This document shows positions 1-8,331 of a stretch of 12,500 nucleotides of DNA, piece after piece. The stretch is taken from contig KV908350.1 of NCBI GenBank assembly GCA_002005505.1, positions 405,128 through 417,627 on the forward strand, read 5' to 3'. The position numbers and the translations under genes were made by a program. The notes below the pieces were generated by a model. That model was not told the origin of the DNA. It did no database searches and was given only the letters and a program-made list of their open reading frames with translations. The stretch comes from Botryococcus braunii. Its lineage: Eukaryota; Chlorophyta; Trebouxiophyceae. Every line of letters begins with the position of its first letter. Position 1 is the first letter of the stretch.

Positions 1-1375
1 GTCCCCCAAGTCCCCCCTCAGTCCGTTGTTGTGGGGGCGCAGAGCATTGCCAGCCTGTGTGCGGTACTGGAGGCAGGCACTGCAAAGAAGGGGAGACGGG
101 AGCTGGACTGCGCGGGGGTTGCCCTTTCCGTGCTCTTGGTCTGCCACAGCCTTGCCCGCCGAGGGCCTCCCCACTCTGACCTGCAGCAGATTTGCTTTCA
201 GGTGAGCATGTAGCAGGGGTCGACTGGCAGAAGGCCTGGGAGGCAGGACAGGGCTGGCCAGAGGAGAGTCGGGGGAAGGAAGGGGGCCGGGAGGGATATG
301 CCTGCATCTGCGCTTGTGTGTGCATGCTGTGGGGGGGGGGGGGAGTGAGGGGGTACTCAGCGAGGGGATTGGGGGCGGAGAGTGAGGGAAGGAGGAGGAG
401 AAGGGTGGGTCAGAAGGGGAGAGGGAGAGGGAGAAAGCGAAAAGAGAGGGGGGGAGAGGGAGACAGACAAGGGGGGGGGGGAGTTGATCATCTCACATAT
501 CTTGAGAGGAGATCTTGTTTGTGGTGTTGAACCCCAAGCTTTGAGGGGAAAGGGGGGAGGGATTTCTGAGGTGGGGTTGGTGTGAAATTTGTATATTATA
601 GGTTTGGACAGTGTTACCTCTCGGGCAGAATTGACAGTATTGGAGGTTGCTGCCGTCCAGGCATCACTGACATGGCAATTGACTTCCTAACCATCTGGTT
701 GCCTCATATCTCAACAGTTAGCTAGGGTAGCAAGAACAAGTGTGTGGCAATTCCCCATGCCCAAACTGCGAGTACTTATACACATTTGCGTGGTGCCGTG
801 CGATTCCTTGACCGGGTTGTTCTTGATTATCACGCATCAGCATTGTGACCACCAGCGTCATGTGATACCATCCCATTGCGAGGGTCCTGTGCCCTGCTCT
901 ATGATCTAGGTTGAATCCTTTCTTCGGTGGTCTCCCAGGCATGCGACATGCATGTGACGCAGTGTCGTACAGTCACATGGCCCACTGGGGAGCGCAGGTG
1001 TCCGAAGACCACTGTTTCCTGAATCTGGATGCTGGCGGCACGCGGGAGGGCTCCATCGAGGTCACCACTGACACCGCAGCCAAGCGGGGCCTCCCGGTCA
1101 CCCCGGGGGCCTGGAGTGGCTGGCTGTATAATGGGGGACATGCGGTGCTGTGCGACCCGTATGTAGGTGGCCCCTTTCGTCTCGCCCCTTTGGATTTCGT
1201 CTCCAATCCCTCCTCCATTTCCTCCGGGTTCAAGGCTTCAAGAAGTGGTCTTCTTGAATCACATGATCAGCAAGCGTTAGCAAGGTTGCATGCTGGAGTA
1301 AAGCGAAGCGGATGCTTGGGGAGATTTGCATCCTGTGGGGGTCCTAGTGTGCGCGCAATGTGCGTGCGTGCGGGC

Positions 1376-1443
<68 letters not shown>

Positions 1444-2618
1444 GGGTGTGTGTGTGCACACATGTGTTTGTCTGTGAAAAGGGGGGGGGGGCCTGTGATT
1501 TTGGACTCCAAACCAATTTACTACGCCAGCCTGAATGACCCCTCACCAGTCTAAGAATGATGTGCCCCTCCCCTTGTCCTCTTCTGCTGCTCCAGTGGGA
1601 TGATGTCGTCTTCATGCCACTCCCCCTTGTCTGGTGAGGCAGTAACATGGTGAGGAAGTCACATGGTGAGGAAGTTACATAGTGAGGAAGTCACATGGTG
1701 AGGCAGTCACATGGTGAGGAAGTCACATGGTGAGGCAGTCACATTGTGAGGCAGTCACATGGTGAGGAAGTCATATGGTGAGGCAGTCACATGGTGAGGA
1801 AGTCACATGGTGAGGCAGTCACATGGTGAGGAAGTCACATGGTGAGGCAGTCACATGGTGAGGAAGTCATATGGTGAGGCAGTCACATGGTGAGGAAGTC
1901 ACATGGTGAGGCAGTCACATGGTGAGGAAGTCACATGGTGAGGCAGTCACATGGTGAGGAAGTCACATGGTGAGGTAGTCACATGGTGTGGCAGTCACAT
2001 GGTGAGGCAGTCACATGGTGAGGCAGTCACATGGTGAGGAAGTCTCATGGTGTGGCAGTCACATGGTGAGGCAGTCACATGGTGAGGAAGTCTCATGGTG
2101 TGGCAGTCACATGGTGAGGCAGTCACATGGTGAGGAAGTCTCATGGTGAGGAAGTCACATGGTGAGGAAGTCACATGGTGTGGCAGTCACATGGTGAGGC
2201 AGTCACATGGTGAGGAAGTCTCATGGTGAGGTAGTCACATGGTGAGGCAGTCACATGGTGAGGAAGTCTCATGGTGAGGTAGTCACATGGTGAGGCAGTC
2301 ACATGGTGAGGAAGTCTCATGGTGAGGAAGTCACATGGTGAGGTAGTCACATGGTGTGGCAGTCACATGGTGAGGCAGTCACATGGTGAGGAAGTCTCAT
2401 GGTGAGGTAGTCACATGGTGAGGCAGTCACATGGTGAGGAAGTCTCATGGTGAGGTAGTCACATGGTGAGGCAGTCACATGGTGAGGAAGTCTCATGGAT
2501 GTTCTGTACGGCACAGATGTGCTTGGCTGCCATGGTCACCTCCATCAATCCCATGATCGACGCTCGGAGGGAATTGGAGTCCAGTGAGGTGCTCCCTTTG
2601 AGAAAGGATGGCCATTAG
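1..2618 (+). CDS. 3' part of a multi-exon gene, product unrecognised
   Basis: Proposed exons are 22-201 (open from base 1), 612-716, 998-1162 and 2517-2618. Introns begin GTGAGC (202), GTTAGC (717) and GTAGGT (1163) and end GGACAG, GCGCAG and GCACAG. Every junction is phase 0 and the frame ends at TAG (2616-2618), giving a C-terminus of about 190 residues. Recognisable stretches are VALSVLLVCHSLARR in exon 1, SGRIDSIGGCCRPGITDMAI in exon 2, EGSIEVTT...RRGLP-like sequence and WLYNGGHAVLCD in exon 3, and CLAAMVTSINPMIDARRELE in exon 4. The composition looks like a folded helical protein with no signal peptide or membrane segment in this part. A pyrimidine-rich CTCAG at 16-21 could be the acceptor of the first exon shown. 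The 717 donor is weak, and acceptors at 938 or 972 are alternatives for exon 3 but break the phase. I do not recognise the family. The 5' part lies outside the window. Confidence 0.6.
202..611 (+). other. Intron with G-runs and purine-rich tract
   Basis: This is the proposed first visible intron of the gene ending at 2618. The donor is CAG|GTGAGC, a near-perfect match to consensus. It holds a 13-G run at 331-343, an 11-G run at 471-481, and an almost continuous GA-rich stretch at about 345-480. Such runs could form G-quadruplexes on the coding strand. Small open frames here are products of the simple sequence, not genes. Confidence 0.5.
1381..1438. repeat. (TG)29 microsatellite
   Basis: This is a perfect run of 29 TG units in the proposed last intron of the first gene. 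It is preceded by CGTGCG-type sequence and followed by imperfect TG, a CACACA stretch and an 11-G run at 1481-1491. Alternating purine-pyrimidine DNA of this kind can adopt Z-form. The Cys-Val and Thr-His open frames across it are artefacts. Confidence 0.97.
1633..2498. repeat. 54-copy 16-bp minisatellite with two higher-order periods
   Basis: The consensus unit is GGTGAGGMAGTCACAT, present 54 times without spacing variation (864 bp plus two bases). Units 1-21 mostly alternate GGCAG and GGAAG forms, a 32-bp period. From about 1969-2001 on, the array runs mainly in 48-bp triplets ending in a TCTCAT variant, with the first unit carrying either GGTGTGG or a GGTAG form. Because 16 is not a multiple of 3 and each unit contains TGA on both strands, no long frame crosses it. 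The array lies wholly in an intron and stops 18 bp before the proposed 3' splice site. Confidence 0.97.
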
Positions 2619-2839
2619 GTCATCGTCAGAAATTCTGTTCTTCGCAGTGTCGAAATGTTTATTGGAGAACCTTCTCCTTACCCGGGACTATCCAAAAGGT
2701 TCAAGTTGAAATTTGAAGAGGTCGCGGCTAGCATTCTTTATAAACGGGTCAATCTGAAGACACTTCGAATGAAGAAGAGGGCTGCATGCTGTTCCTGTGC
2801 TTTGAATGTTTCCATGGACTCACACGTGCGTGCGCGCGG

Positions 2840-2943
<104 letters not shown>

Positions 2944-2970
2944 ACACGCGCACGGGTGGGAGTTGGCCCC

Positions 2971-2987
2971 GGGGGGGGGGGGGGGGG
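2971..2987. repeat. 17-G homopolymer
   Basis: A run of 17 consecutive G residues lies 28 bp after the (GT)50 tract. It could form a G-quadruplex. Length calls of such runs are error-prone in sequencing. Confidence 0.9.
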
Positions 2988-3702
2988 AGAGGACCCTCTT
3001 GCACATGTCTGCTGAGCGCGGTGCGTGGACTCTTGAAATATGTGTCTGTGAACACGTCCAAAAGGAAGTCTAACTCGGAAGGCCTCGTTGGTCAATTGTA
3101 ACGTGGGGTTGGGCCCTTGCTTCCACACCTGATTGTACTTAAAATGGAGCGTGACATGAACCAATTGCAGCGCGTTTATATAACAAAGCGAGTTACATGG
3201 TCCATCGCATCATCTGCTTGGAAGATGTCATGTTGTATTACCCCTCCCCGTCTTAAAAAGCACTGGATACTGGCCATTACATGGACCTTGCCAATTGAAG
3301 CAACCTTTTACAGAGGCCTTGGAGATAGGTCTGCAACGGAATGTCATTTAAAAGGTTTGGATCTCTCCCTAAGAGAGAATGTGAGCCCTTGTAACAGGAG
3401 AATGTGGGCCCTTCGACTAGGAGAACATGCGAACTGAGATGCCCAAGTGGGTGTGGAACAGTTGCGAGAACTGCAGCGGGAGCTGCTGGAGCTGATTTGG
3501 AGGGAACGGCCCTCCGCCATGTACCCTGCAGCGCTTTGCCTTCTAGGGCACCTTGCTCAGGTGGAGTGACCTTTCCCCAATCTGCTTCACCCTTACTGTT
3601 GCGCTTCAATGGAATAGACTTGAAGCGGCACCACTTCATTTTGCGATTCGAGTTCGTGTCACAAAAAAGAATACAAAGCAGAACAGCAGAAGAGCTACAG
3701 AA

Positions 3703-4533
3703 ATGCACAGTCGCCTTTCACAGAATCATCTCCTCTGTTGCAAGGGAACACTTGAAGACATCCTGGGGGTTGTGCAGACGGCAGAGGACGAGGAGTATGA
3801 AGAAGCGGAGGAGGCTGGGGACGCTGACAAAATATCCGGCCTTCTGGGCCTAATCGGGCAACAGCTGCCTCCAGCCAGTGGCCCTCTGGGCCTAATCGGG
3901 CAACAGCTGCCTCCAGCCAGTGGCCCTCTGGGCCTAATCGGGCAACAGCGGCCTCCAGGCAGCGGCCAACAACAATCCTCTGGGACCCACTCTGATGGGA
4001 TTGCCACCCATCGCGGCCTCCGCATGCCTCTTGAGTCCGAGCGTTCCTCCCAGACTGGATCCCCCGTGTTACAACACGAGGCGGTACGGTCATGTGATGC
4101 AGCAGCTGGCAGAAGCGCAGGTTTGTTGGAGGCCCGGCCTCTGGAGAGTGCTGCAGAGGGGCATGGCGGGTGTGCGGTACCTGGGGGACCGAGGGAGCCG
4201 TCGGGGATGGTTGTGTCTAGTAGAGAACCCAAGTGCGCTGAAGCTCTTCTGCAAGCGGACGGCACAGTGGGAAGGGACCGCTGCCCTCCAGCTCCGGACT
4301 TGAGCCCACGGCATCCAAGTCAGATTCTACGTGCTGAGGTGGGCTCCCGCCAGTTGCCCCCTTTGCCCTTTCTGGTTGAAGGTCTGGCGGTACACAAGCC
4401 GGGCATGGACATGCACGCACGCACACTGGCACACGCTCGCAGGCAGGCCGGCAGGCAGGGAGGGAGGGAGGGAGGGAGGGACGGACAGGCAAACAAATGT
4501 GTGCGCACTAGCTCTGCACGTCTGTCAAGCTGA
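3703..4533 (+). CDS. Hypothetical ORF with 14-residue tandem repeats
   Basis: From the first ATG (3703) this frame is open for 276 codons. The N-terminal part has a short helical-looking stretch (TLEDILGVVQ), then an acidic tract (EDEEYEEAEEAGDADK). Next come three tandem 14-residue units with core LGLIGQQLPPASGP (3844-3969). The rest is Ser/Gly/Pro/Arg-rich and probably disordered, ending in a low-complexity GREGG tail read from a GGGA repeat. It may be one exon of a longer gene, with a possible acceptor TTGTGCAG at 3777 and a possible donor CAG|GTTTGT near 4120. It may equally be non-coding. A second + frame (3995-4303) and a minus frame are also open over the same bases, which weakens the call. 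No family recognised. Confidence 0.3.
   Translation: MHSRLSQNHLLCCKGTLEDILGVVQTAEDEEYEEAEEAGDADKISGLLGLIGQQLPPASGPLGLIGQQLPPASGPLGLIGQQRPPGSGQQQSSGTHSDGIATHRGLRMPLESERSSQTGSPVLQHEAVRSCDAAAGRSAGLLEARPLESAAEGHGGCAVPGGPREPSGMVVSSREPKCAEALLQADGTVGRDRCPPAPDLSPRHPSQILRAEVGSRQLPPLPFLVEGLAVHKPGMDMHARTLAHARRQAGRQGGREGGRDGQANKCVRTSSARLSS
3844..3969 (+). repeat. Three 42-bp tandem repeats
   Basis: Three consecutive 42-bp units start at 3844, 3886 and 3928. The first two are identical. The third differs at a few bases (CGGCCTCCAGGCAGCGGCCAA end). Because 42 is a multiple of 3, each unit keeps the frame and encodes LGLIGQQLPPASGP or a variant. Confidence 0.95.
4441..4492. repeat. GGCA/GGGA tetranucleotide repeats
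   Basis: Short GGCA-type units pass into an uninterrupted GGGA tract (about 4458-4481), then GGAC/GGCA. The purine-rich strand is the + strand. Confidence 0.9.
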
Positions 4534-5049
4534 TGTTCCAGATATGGATGGATTTCTTGCCATGCAGCTGATGCACTTATCTTGCCTTCTTTTTCTTTGA
4601 ATGCCATCAAAGATCTGCAGAAGCCACATGCGCATCAAGCCACGGTCAATGGTACATCGGGCAGGTTTGTTTGTGTTGTTTGAAGGGCTTGTTGCTGAGT
4701 CAGGGAATGCTATGGGGACCAGGCTCTCTTCAGACTAGCAATAGAGCAGAGCTGCGGGACCGGGTACCTATGGTACCCACACTCTTATCTCATCCGGCAC
4801 ATGCTGTATGCTTCCGCATTTTTTCTGCGAGATAATGTCATGCAGGCTCTAGGTAGTATTTACAGCCTCTCTTTAGCCCCGCTCACCTGTTTCATGCCAT
4901 GCCCATATCTTGCACTTACACATGGCTTTGTCACGTTGAACATGTGAGGGATACAAAAAGTGGAAGTGCATGTGCATGGTATATCTGAGTATCTTGTGGT
5001 GGCCCTAAGTGGAGCTTGTAGTTGAGGATTTGAGACGTGCGCCTCAGCA
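4534..5049. other. No gene recognised
   Basis: This stretch is of mixed composition with no long frame on the + strand, no simple repeat and no RNA gene that I can see. Part of it (from 4860) is covered by an open minus-strand frame noted under findings. Confidence 0.4.
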
Positions 5050-5322
5050 ATGAAGCCCAGCAGTGTCACAACGTTTCTCTCGCTCTCAAAGTTATCTGAC
5101 CATGAGTCACCTCCCTCCACGGGAGGTGGTTCTCCATTGCATAAGGCTTTGAAGCCTTTGCTAGATGTACGGCATTTGCGTTGCACTTGTGGTTTCATTC
5201 ACAATTTGATGAGGATAGGAAAGCAAGAGCAAGACTCGGCCCCTAACCCAGGACTTGTTGTTGTGAAGGCACTGCAGCAGTCGAGCAGCTACCTGGCGGC
5301 CCACTGCAAAAGCTATAATTAA
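5050..5322 (+). CDS. Small hypothetical ORF, 90 residues
   Basis: An ATG-initiated frame of 90 codons ends at TAA. The protein is Ser/Leu/Lys-rich, with a GFIHNLMRIGKQ segment and a C-terminal VVVKALQQSSSYLAAH helix-like segment. It has no recognised domain. A minus-strand frame of 112 codons (4860-5198) overlaps its first half and has an equally protein-like composition, so the strand is not settled. It could be an exon of either, or chance. Confidence 0.2.
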   Translation: MKPSSVTTFLSLSKLSDHESPPSTGGGSPLHKALKPLLDVRHLRCTCGFIHNLMRIGKQEQDSAPNPGLVVVKALQQSSSYLAAHCKSYN

Positions 5323-5530
5323 CCTGCCCCCACCCAACCTGTTCTAAACAAGATATCTCCTCTGCATCTTCCTTTGACGTGATTTCCTTCCCTTTCCATT
5401 GCGATGATAGCCTGGTTCAGAAGCAGTGGTAGCCAGGCAAGAGTGGTATGCTCTCTTGGAGCGCTTAAAGCCACCTCAATAAGGTCAAGACATCCAAATG
5501 ACGGGGTTGCATTTTGATGGGATTAACCCG

Positions 5531-5575
5531 CCCCCCCCCAACCAAAAAAAAAAACAAAAACAAAATAAAAAGGGT
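5531..5575. repeat. C9 run followed by A-rich tract
   Basis: A run of nine C (5531-5539) is followed by A-rich sequence (A11 at 5544-5554, then AC/AT-interrupted A). An A-rich tail of this type can mark the end of an old retroposed copy, but I see no recognisable element upstream and no target duplication. Confidence 0.6.
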
Positions 5576-5638
5576 TTCAATAAGGAATTACCTGCAAGGC
5601 TTCGTCGTCTTCTGATTCAGAAGAGCCGCAACAGTCAC

Positions 5639-5928
5639 ATGATGACATGTGAGGGGGAGTCCATGCCTTAACCTGAGGATGGCAGGGGTCTCCAATGATT
5701 TTGTCGGAGGCATTTTTGCCTAATGTTATTTTGTCGTTCCGATTTTGCGTAGGTGTGGAAACCGCCACTGCAGAGGCAATCCGCCTGCTAGAGGTGGCTC
5801 TGAGGGCCTGCGGATCGGGGGGCGCTGCCTCAACGCTACGTCAGTTTCGGTATCTAACCCCACTCTGTGCCCGCCTCCACTCTGGCTTGAGCCCGTCCCA
5901 ATATCTCTTGTTGCACAAGCGCGCGCGC

Positions 5929-5987
<59 letters not shown>

Positions 5988-6058
5988 CGTGTGCATGCGT
6001 GCGTGTGCAGGGATGTATGCATGTGTGAATCAGTCCGTGGTATCCTGTGCGTGCGCGC

Positions 6059-6113
<55 letters not shown>

Positions 6114-7559
6114 GAACGTACGCACTCCTGTATGTGGAATTGTGGCCTGTACGTGCTTAGGTAAGTAGATTCAGGAGATTTCTGATTGTAGGATCTTTGA
6201 ATTAGTGCTTCCGATTATAACAACGCAGGATATCACCATTGTCACACAGCCACCAGGGTTCAAGGGAGCAGCTTGAGTGCAGGTTCACGCCGGTGGACGA
6301 AATGCTATTCAAGGACGTCGGATCGACCATGGACCACCTGTGCGAGGTCCTGATCAGGCACCACAAAGTGAGGCCGGACATATTTTCTGATGCGCCCGGC
6401 CCTGGACAACCGTCTCACATGCCTGCCGGGCCCGCACAACCCGCGACCGTAATTCCGCGGGGCAACGGCACCGCCACCGAGGAGGAGACCCAGACAGAGA
6501 GCCCTCGAGAATCGGAGCCGCTCTTGAACGCACCTTTGGGAGACCGCTTACGCGATGGAGAGTCATTGCTGCCCCCGGAAGGCGGAATGGGACCAGCATT
6601 CACCAACGGGATTCCGGAAAATGGGCAAGGGGCGCAGGCGCGGGCGCAGAATGCAGATGTGGCAATGAGTAGAGCACCGGCGTCAGGTGTGGTTCCTGTG
6701 GATGTAAGGGGAGGCTTCCAGTCGGGGAGGCTGGCACGATGGTTTTGCTTGGGAAGGCAATTTCGCTTGCACAATCCATTTGCTGCGAAAGTGGGATGGA
6801 TCTACCGATCAGCTGCACAGGTAGAACTAATTCGCCCTGGGGGATGAGGATTATGGTGAGCGACATTGCTCACCATAGCTCGAGCTTGTGACCTATGCAT
6901 GCTGAACCTTGTGGGGCTGGTGCTAGAAGTGGTTTTGGGTCATACAGATGAGAGACAGAGAGGGGTTGCCTGTTGCATCATGAGGGGCTGCTTGCACTCC
7001 ATGACCTCAAGGGCATGTGACAGACCCTTTCTTCCGACGTCCGTGCTTGTGAGCGCAATGGAGGCGGGACGAGATCCCCTGGAGGGGTTGAGTACGTGCG
7101 CGTGTGTGCGCCTGTGTATATGGGGGGAGGGCCAGGGGGGGGGGGGTTGGAGACACGCATGGGGGGAGAGGGTAGAAGGGGGAGGGAGGGAGGGAGCGAG
7201 GGAGGGAACGAGCGGGCGCGCGCCGCGCTCGCGGGCGGGCAAGCGGGAGTGAACGATGGATGGAGGTAGGGGGGGAGAGAGAGCGAGGGAGGCAGACACA
7301 TAGGGGGCTGGGGTACTTTCAATGCGGAGTGTAATGTTGCTCTGCAATTTGCTAGATGGCAGCGGTTGGTTAGGCTTAATCATGCAGCCAAATCATGGCA
7401 ACTCGGTTTCAAAAGGGGAAGAGAAAAAGTACCTGGGCTACGTTGTTCCAGGTGCCTCAGGAGAGAGGTTTGGAGAGTCTTCTATGCGGCACCTCTTGGA
7501 GTGGTGGGACGGCATATGCTGCCTTTACGCTGGAAGGCCCAAGCCGGAGCGCTGGCTGA
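5639..7559 (+). CDS. Multi-exon gene, product unrecognised
   Basis: The model is built from splice signals and phase. A first exon contains ATG ATG ACA T and ends at 5648 before GTGAGG. Exon 2 is 5753-5849, exon 3 is 6229 (or 6250) to 6820, and exon 4 may be 7452-7559 ending in TGA. Exon 2 encodes a helical stretch ([20 protein letters not shown]). Exon 3 starts with a compact acidic/hydrophobic block ([20 protein letters not shown], then [16 protein letters not shown]), runs through about 100 Pro/Gly/Glu-rich, probably disordered residues, and ends in a basic/aromatic stretch ([18 protein letters not shown]). Donors are AT|GTGAGG, CG|GTATCT and CAG|GTAGAA, and phases match at each join. Without the last splice, exon 3 reads on to TGA at 6845-6847. 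Exon 3 is the best supported part; exons 1 and 4 are tentative. I do not recognise the family. Confidence 0.45.
5919..5991. repeat. (GC)6(GT)24(GC)5 tract
   Basis: A GT run (5931-5979) is flanked on both sides by pure GC alternation (5919-5930 and 5979-5989). GC alternation is the strongest Z-DNA-forming sequence known, and GT alternation the next. Confidence 0.95.
6049..6112. repeat. GC-led (GT)26 tract
   Basis: GCGTGCGCGCGC passes directly into a perfect GT run (6061-6112). It lies about 60 bp after the first GT/GC tract and in the same orientation. Confidence 0.95.
6821..7451 (+). other. Intron or intergenic, G-rich
   Basis: This is a proposed intron between exon 3 (donor CAG|GTAGAA) and a possible last exon (acceptor TACGTTGTTCCAG). 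It contains a 12-G run (7135-7146) inside a strongly purine-rich block of about 7085-7290 with GGGA repeats, interrupted by a GCGCGCGCCGCGC patch at 7216-7230. The open frames here on both strands are low-complexity readings. Confidence 0.35.
7395..7559 (+). CDS. Candidate terminal exon or small ORF, 54 codons
   Basis: The frame opens at ATG (7395), begins [15 protein letters not shown] and continues [15 protein letters not shown] to TGA at 7557. A good acceptor at 7451/7452 lies in this frame and would join in phase 0 to the upstream donor at 6820. Another frame (7322-7888) is open over the same bases and also looks protein-like ([17 protein letters not shown]), so which frame is used, if any, is unresolved. 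Confidence 0.25.
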   Translation: MATRFQKGKRKSTWATLFQVPQERGLESLLCGTSWSGGTAYAAFTLEGPSRSAG

Positions 7560-7960
7560 CAGCCCTGCTTAGAGTCTGCCGCCTTTTCCCGCCAGAAGCC
7601 CGCTCCGCTGCTGCAGCTCGAGCTCAGGTCTCATGCGCTCTCTGGTTCAGACTTTACTGCCCCTTTTTTCCTACTCCCGGCCCCCCTCCCCCTTCCAATG
7701 CCTGCTTCATTTGTCTTTGCTCCTTCTTTGTCATGTCTGCTGGGCCTGCTGGCGTACAATGGCTGCTGACTCCTCCACCCCGGGGGGGGAGGGGGGGCAC
7801 CATTTGCTGCGAACGTGAATTATGCCAGGAGGCTTTCTTGGGGGATTTTTTTTGGGGGGGGGGGGGGATAGTTCTTCACAGGCATTAGGAACGCCAAGTG
7901 GACCATGAACCGTGTGTGCGTGCGTGCTCGAACACGCTTGCAGACACGCAGGCGCGCTCG

Positions 7961-7964
<4 letters not shown>
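7560..7964. other. C/T-rich then G-run sequence, no gene
   Basis: A pyrimidine-rich stretch (about 7655-7735) is followed by G-runs, the largest being 14 G at 7854-7867 after a T-run. I see no supported gene. The continuing open frame is of poor composition. Confidence 0.4.

Positions 7965-8032
<68 letters not shown>
7965..8032. repeat. (CA)34 microsatellite
   Basis: This is a perfect CA run, the only dinucleotide tract in the window with CA rather than TG on the + strand. Both flanks carry GC/TG alternation (GTGTGCGTGCGTG before, GCGCGTGTGCGCGCGC after). Confidence 0.97.
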
Positions 8033-8034
<2 letters not shown>

Positions 8035-8331
8035 CGCGTGTGCGCGCGCTCTCTGGTGTGAAAGGCTGGTGCGAAGGGGAGGCATGTGCGCACCCATGCA
8101 CATTCGCAAGTTGAAGCCCCATCCCCATTCCGGTGGATAACCAACAAACATACAGCATGCAGTGACAATGACAGCGTACTTGCCAATCATACTCCCATGG
8201 CGGCTTGCAAGGGGTACTGCAGTGCTTATGGACTTGTGCAGGGTTGCTGAATCACGCCGCAGGCATCAGGACCCCTTCCTTGTGTTGTTATGTTCGCTTC
8301 TTGTTCCCCCTCGCCCCCCGGGGCAGGGGAC

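Larger units (their letters stand above)
1163..2516 (+). other. Repeat-filled last intron
   Basis: This 1354-bp intron separates the third and fourth exons of the first gene. It contains the (TG)29 tract, an 11-G run at 1481-1491 and the 16-bp minisatellite, so about two thirds of its length is tandem repeat. The donor TAT|GTAGGT (an overlapping GTATGT at 1159 is an alternative in another phase) and the acceptor GGCACAG|ATG at 2516/2517 preserve the reading frame. Confidence 0.5.
5850..6228 (+). other. Intron with twin GT/GC tracts
   Basis: This proposed 379-bp intron starts GTATCT and ends ACGCAG. An alternative in-phase acceptor lies 21 bp later, CACACAG at 6249. About a third of its length is alternating purine-pyrimidine sequence in two blocks, described separately. 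Confidence 0.45.

Noticed and set aside
192..585. Gly/Arg/Glu-rich ORFs
   Set aside because: They are readings of a purine-rich intron-like stretch with G-runs. No start context or domain supports them.
1267..1648. Cys-Val and Thr-His repeat proteins at the dinucleotide tracts (also 2655-3164, 5695-6168, 7731-8190)
   Set aside because: These are forced readings of TG/CA repeats, open on both strands and in several frames, with no supported coding sequence of their own.
1633..2498. CRISPR-like array
   Set aside because: The units are contiguous 16-mers with no unique spacers, and the setting is eukaryotic. It is a minisatellite.
2500..2656. Minus-strand coding (reads SLRASIMGLMEVTMAAKHICAV)
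   Set aside because: It is the shadow of the + strand exon 2517-2618, which has a phase-matched acceptor and a stop in frame with the upstream exons.
3726..4265. Minus-strand 179-codon ORF
   Set aside because: It is the antisense of the + strand ORF with Pro/Ser/Arg/Cys-rich composition typical of shadow frames.
5592..5660. Minus-strand exon reading [17 protein letters not shown] with a CAG|GTAATT donor
   Set aside because: It is attractive, but the same bases on the + strand have a strong pyrimidine tract, acceptor and GTGAGG donor that join in phase to 5753-5849. It stays a possible alternative, not a call.
6940..7383. Pro/Ser-rich minus-strand ORFs
   Set aside because: They arise from the purine-rich GGGA block on the + strand and have no conserved motif.
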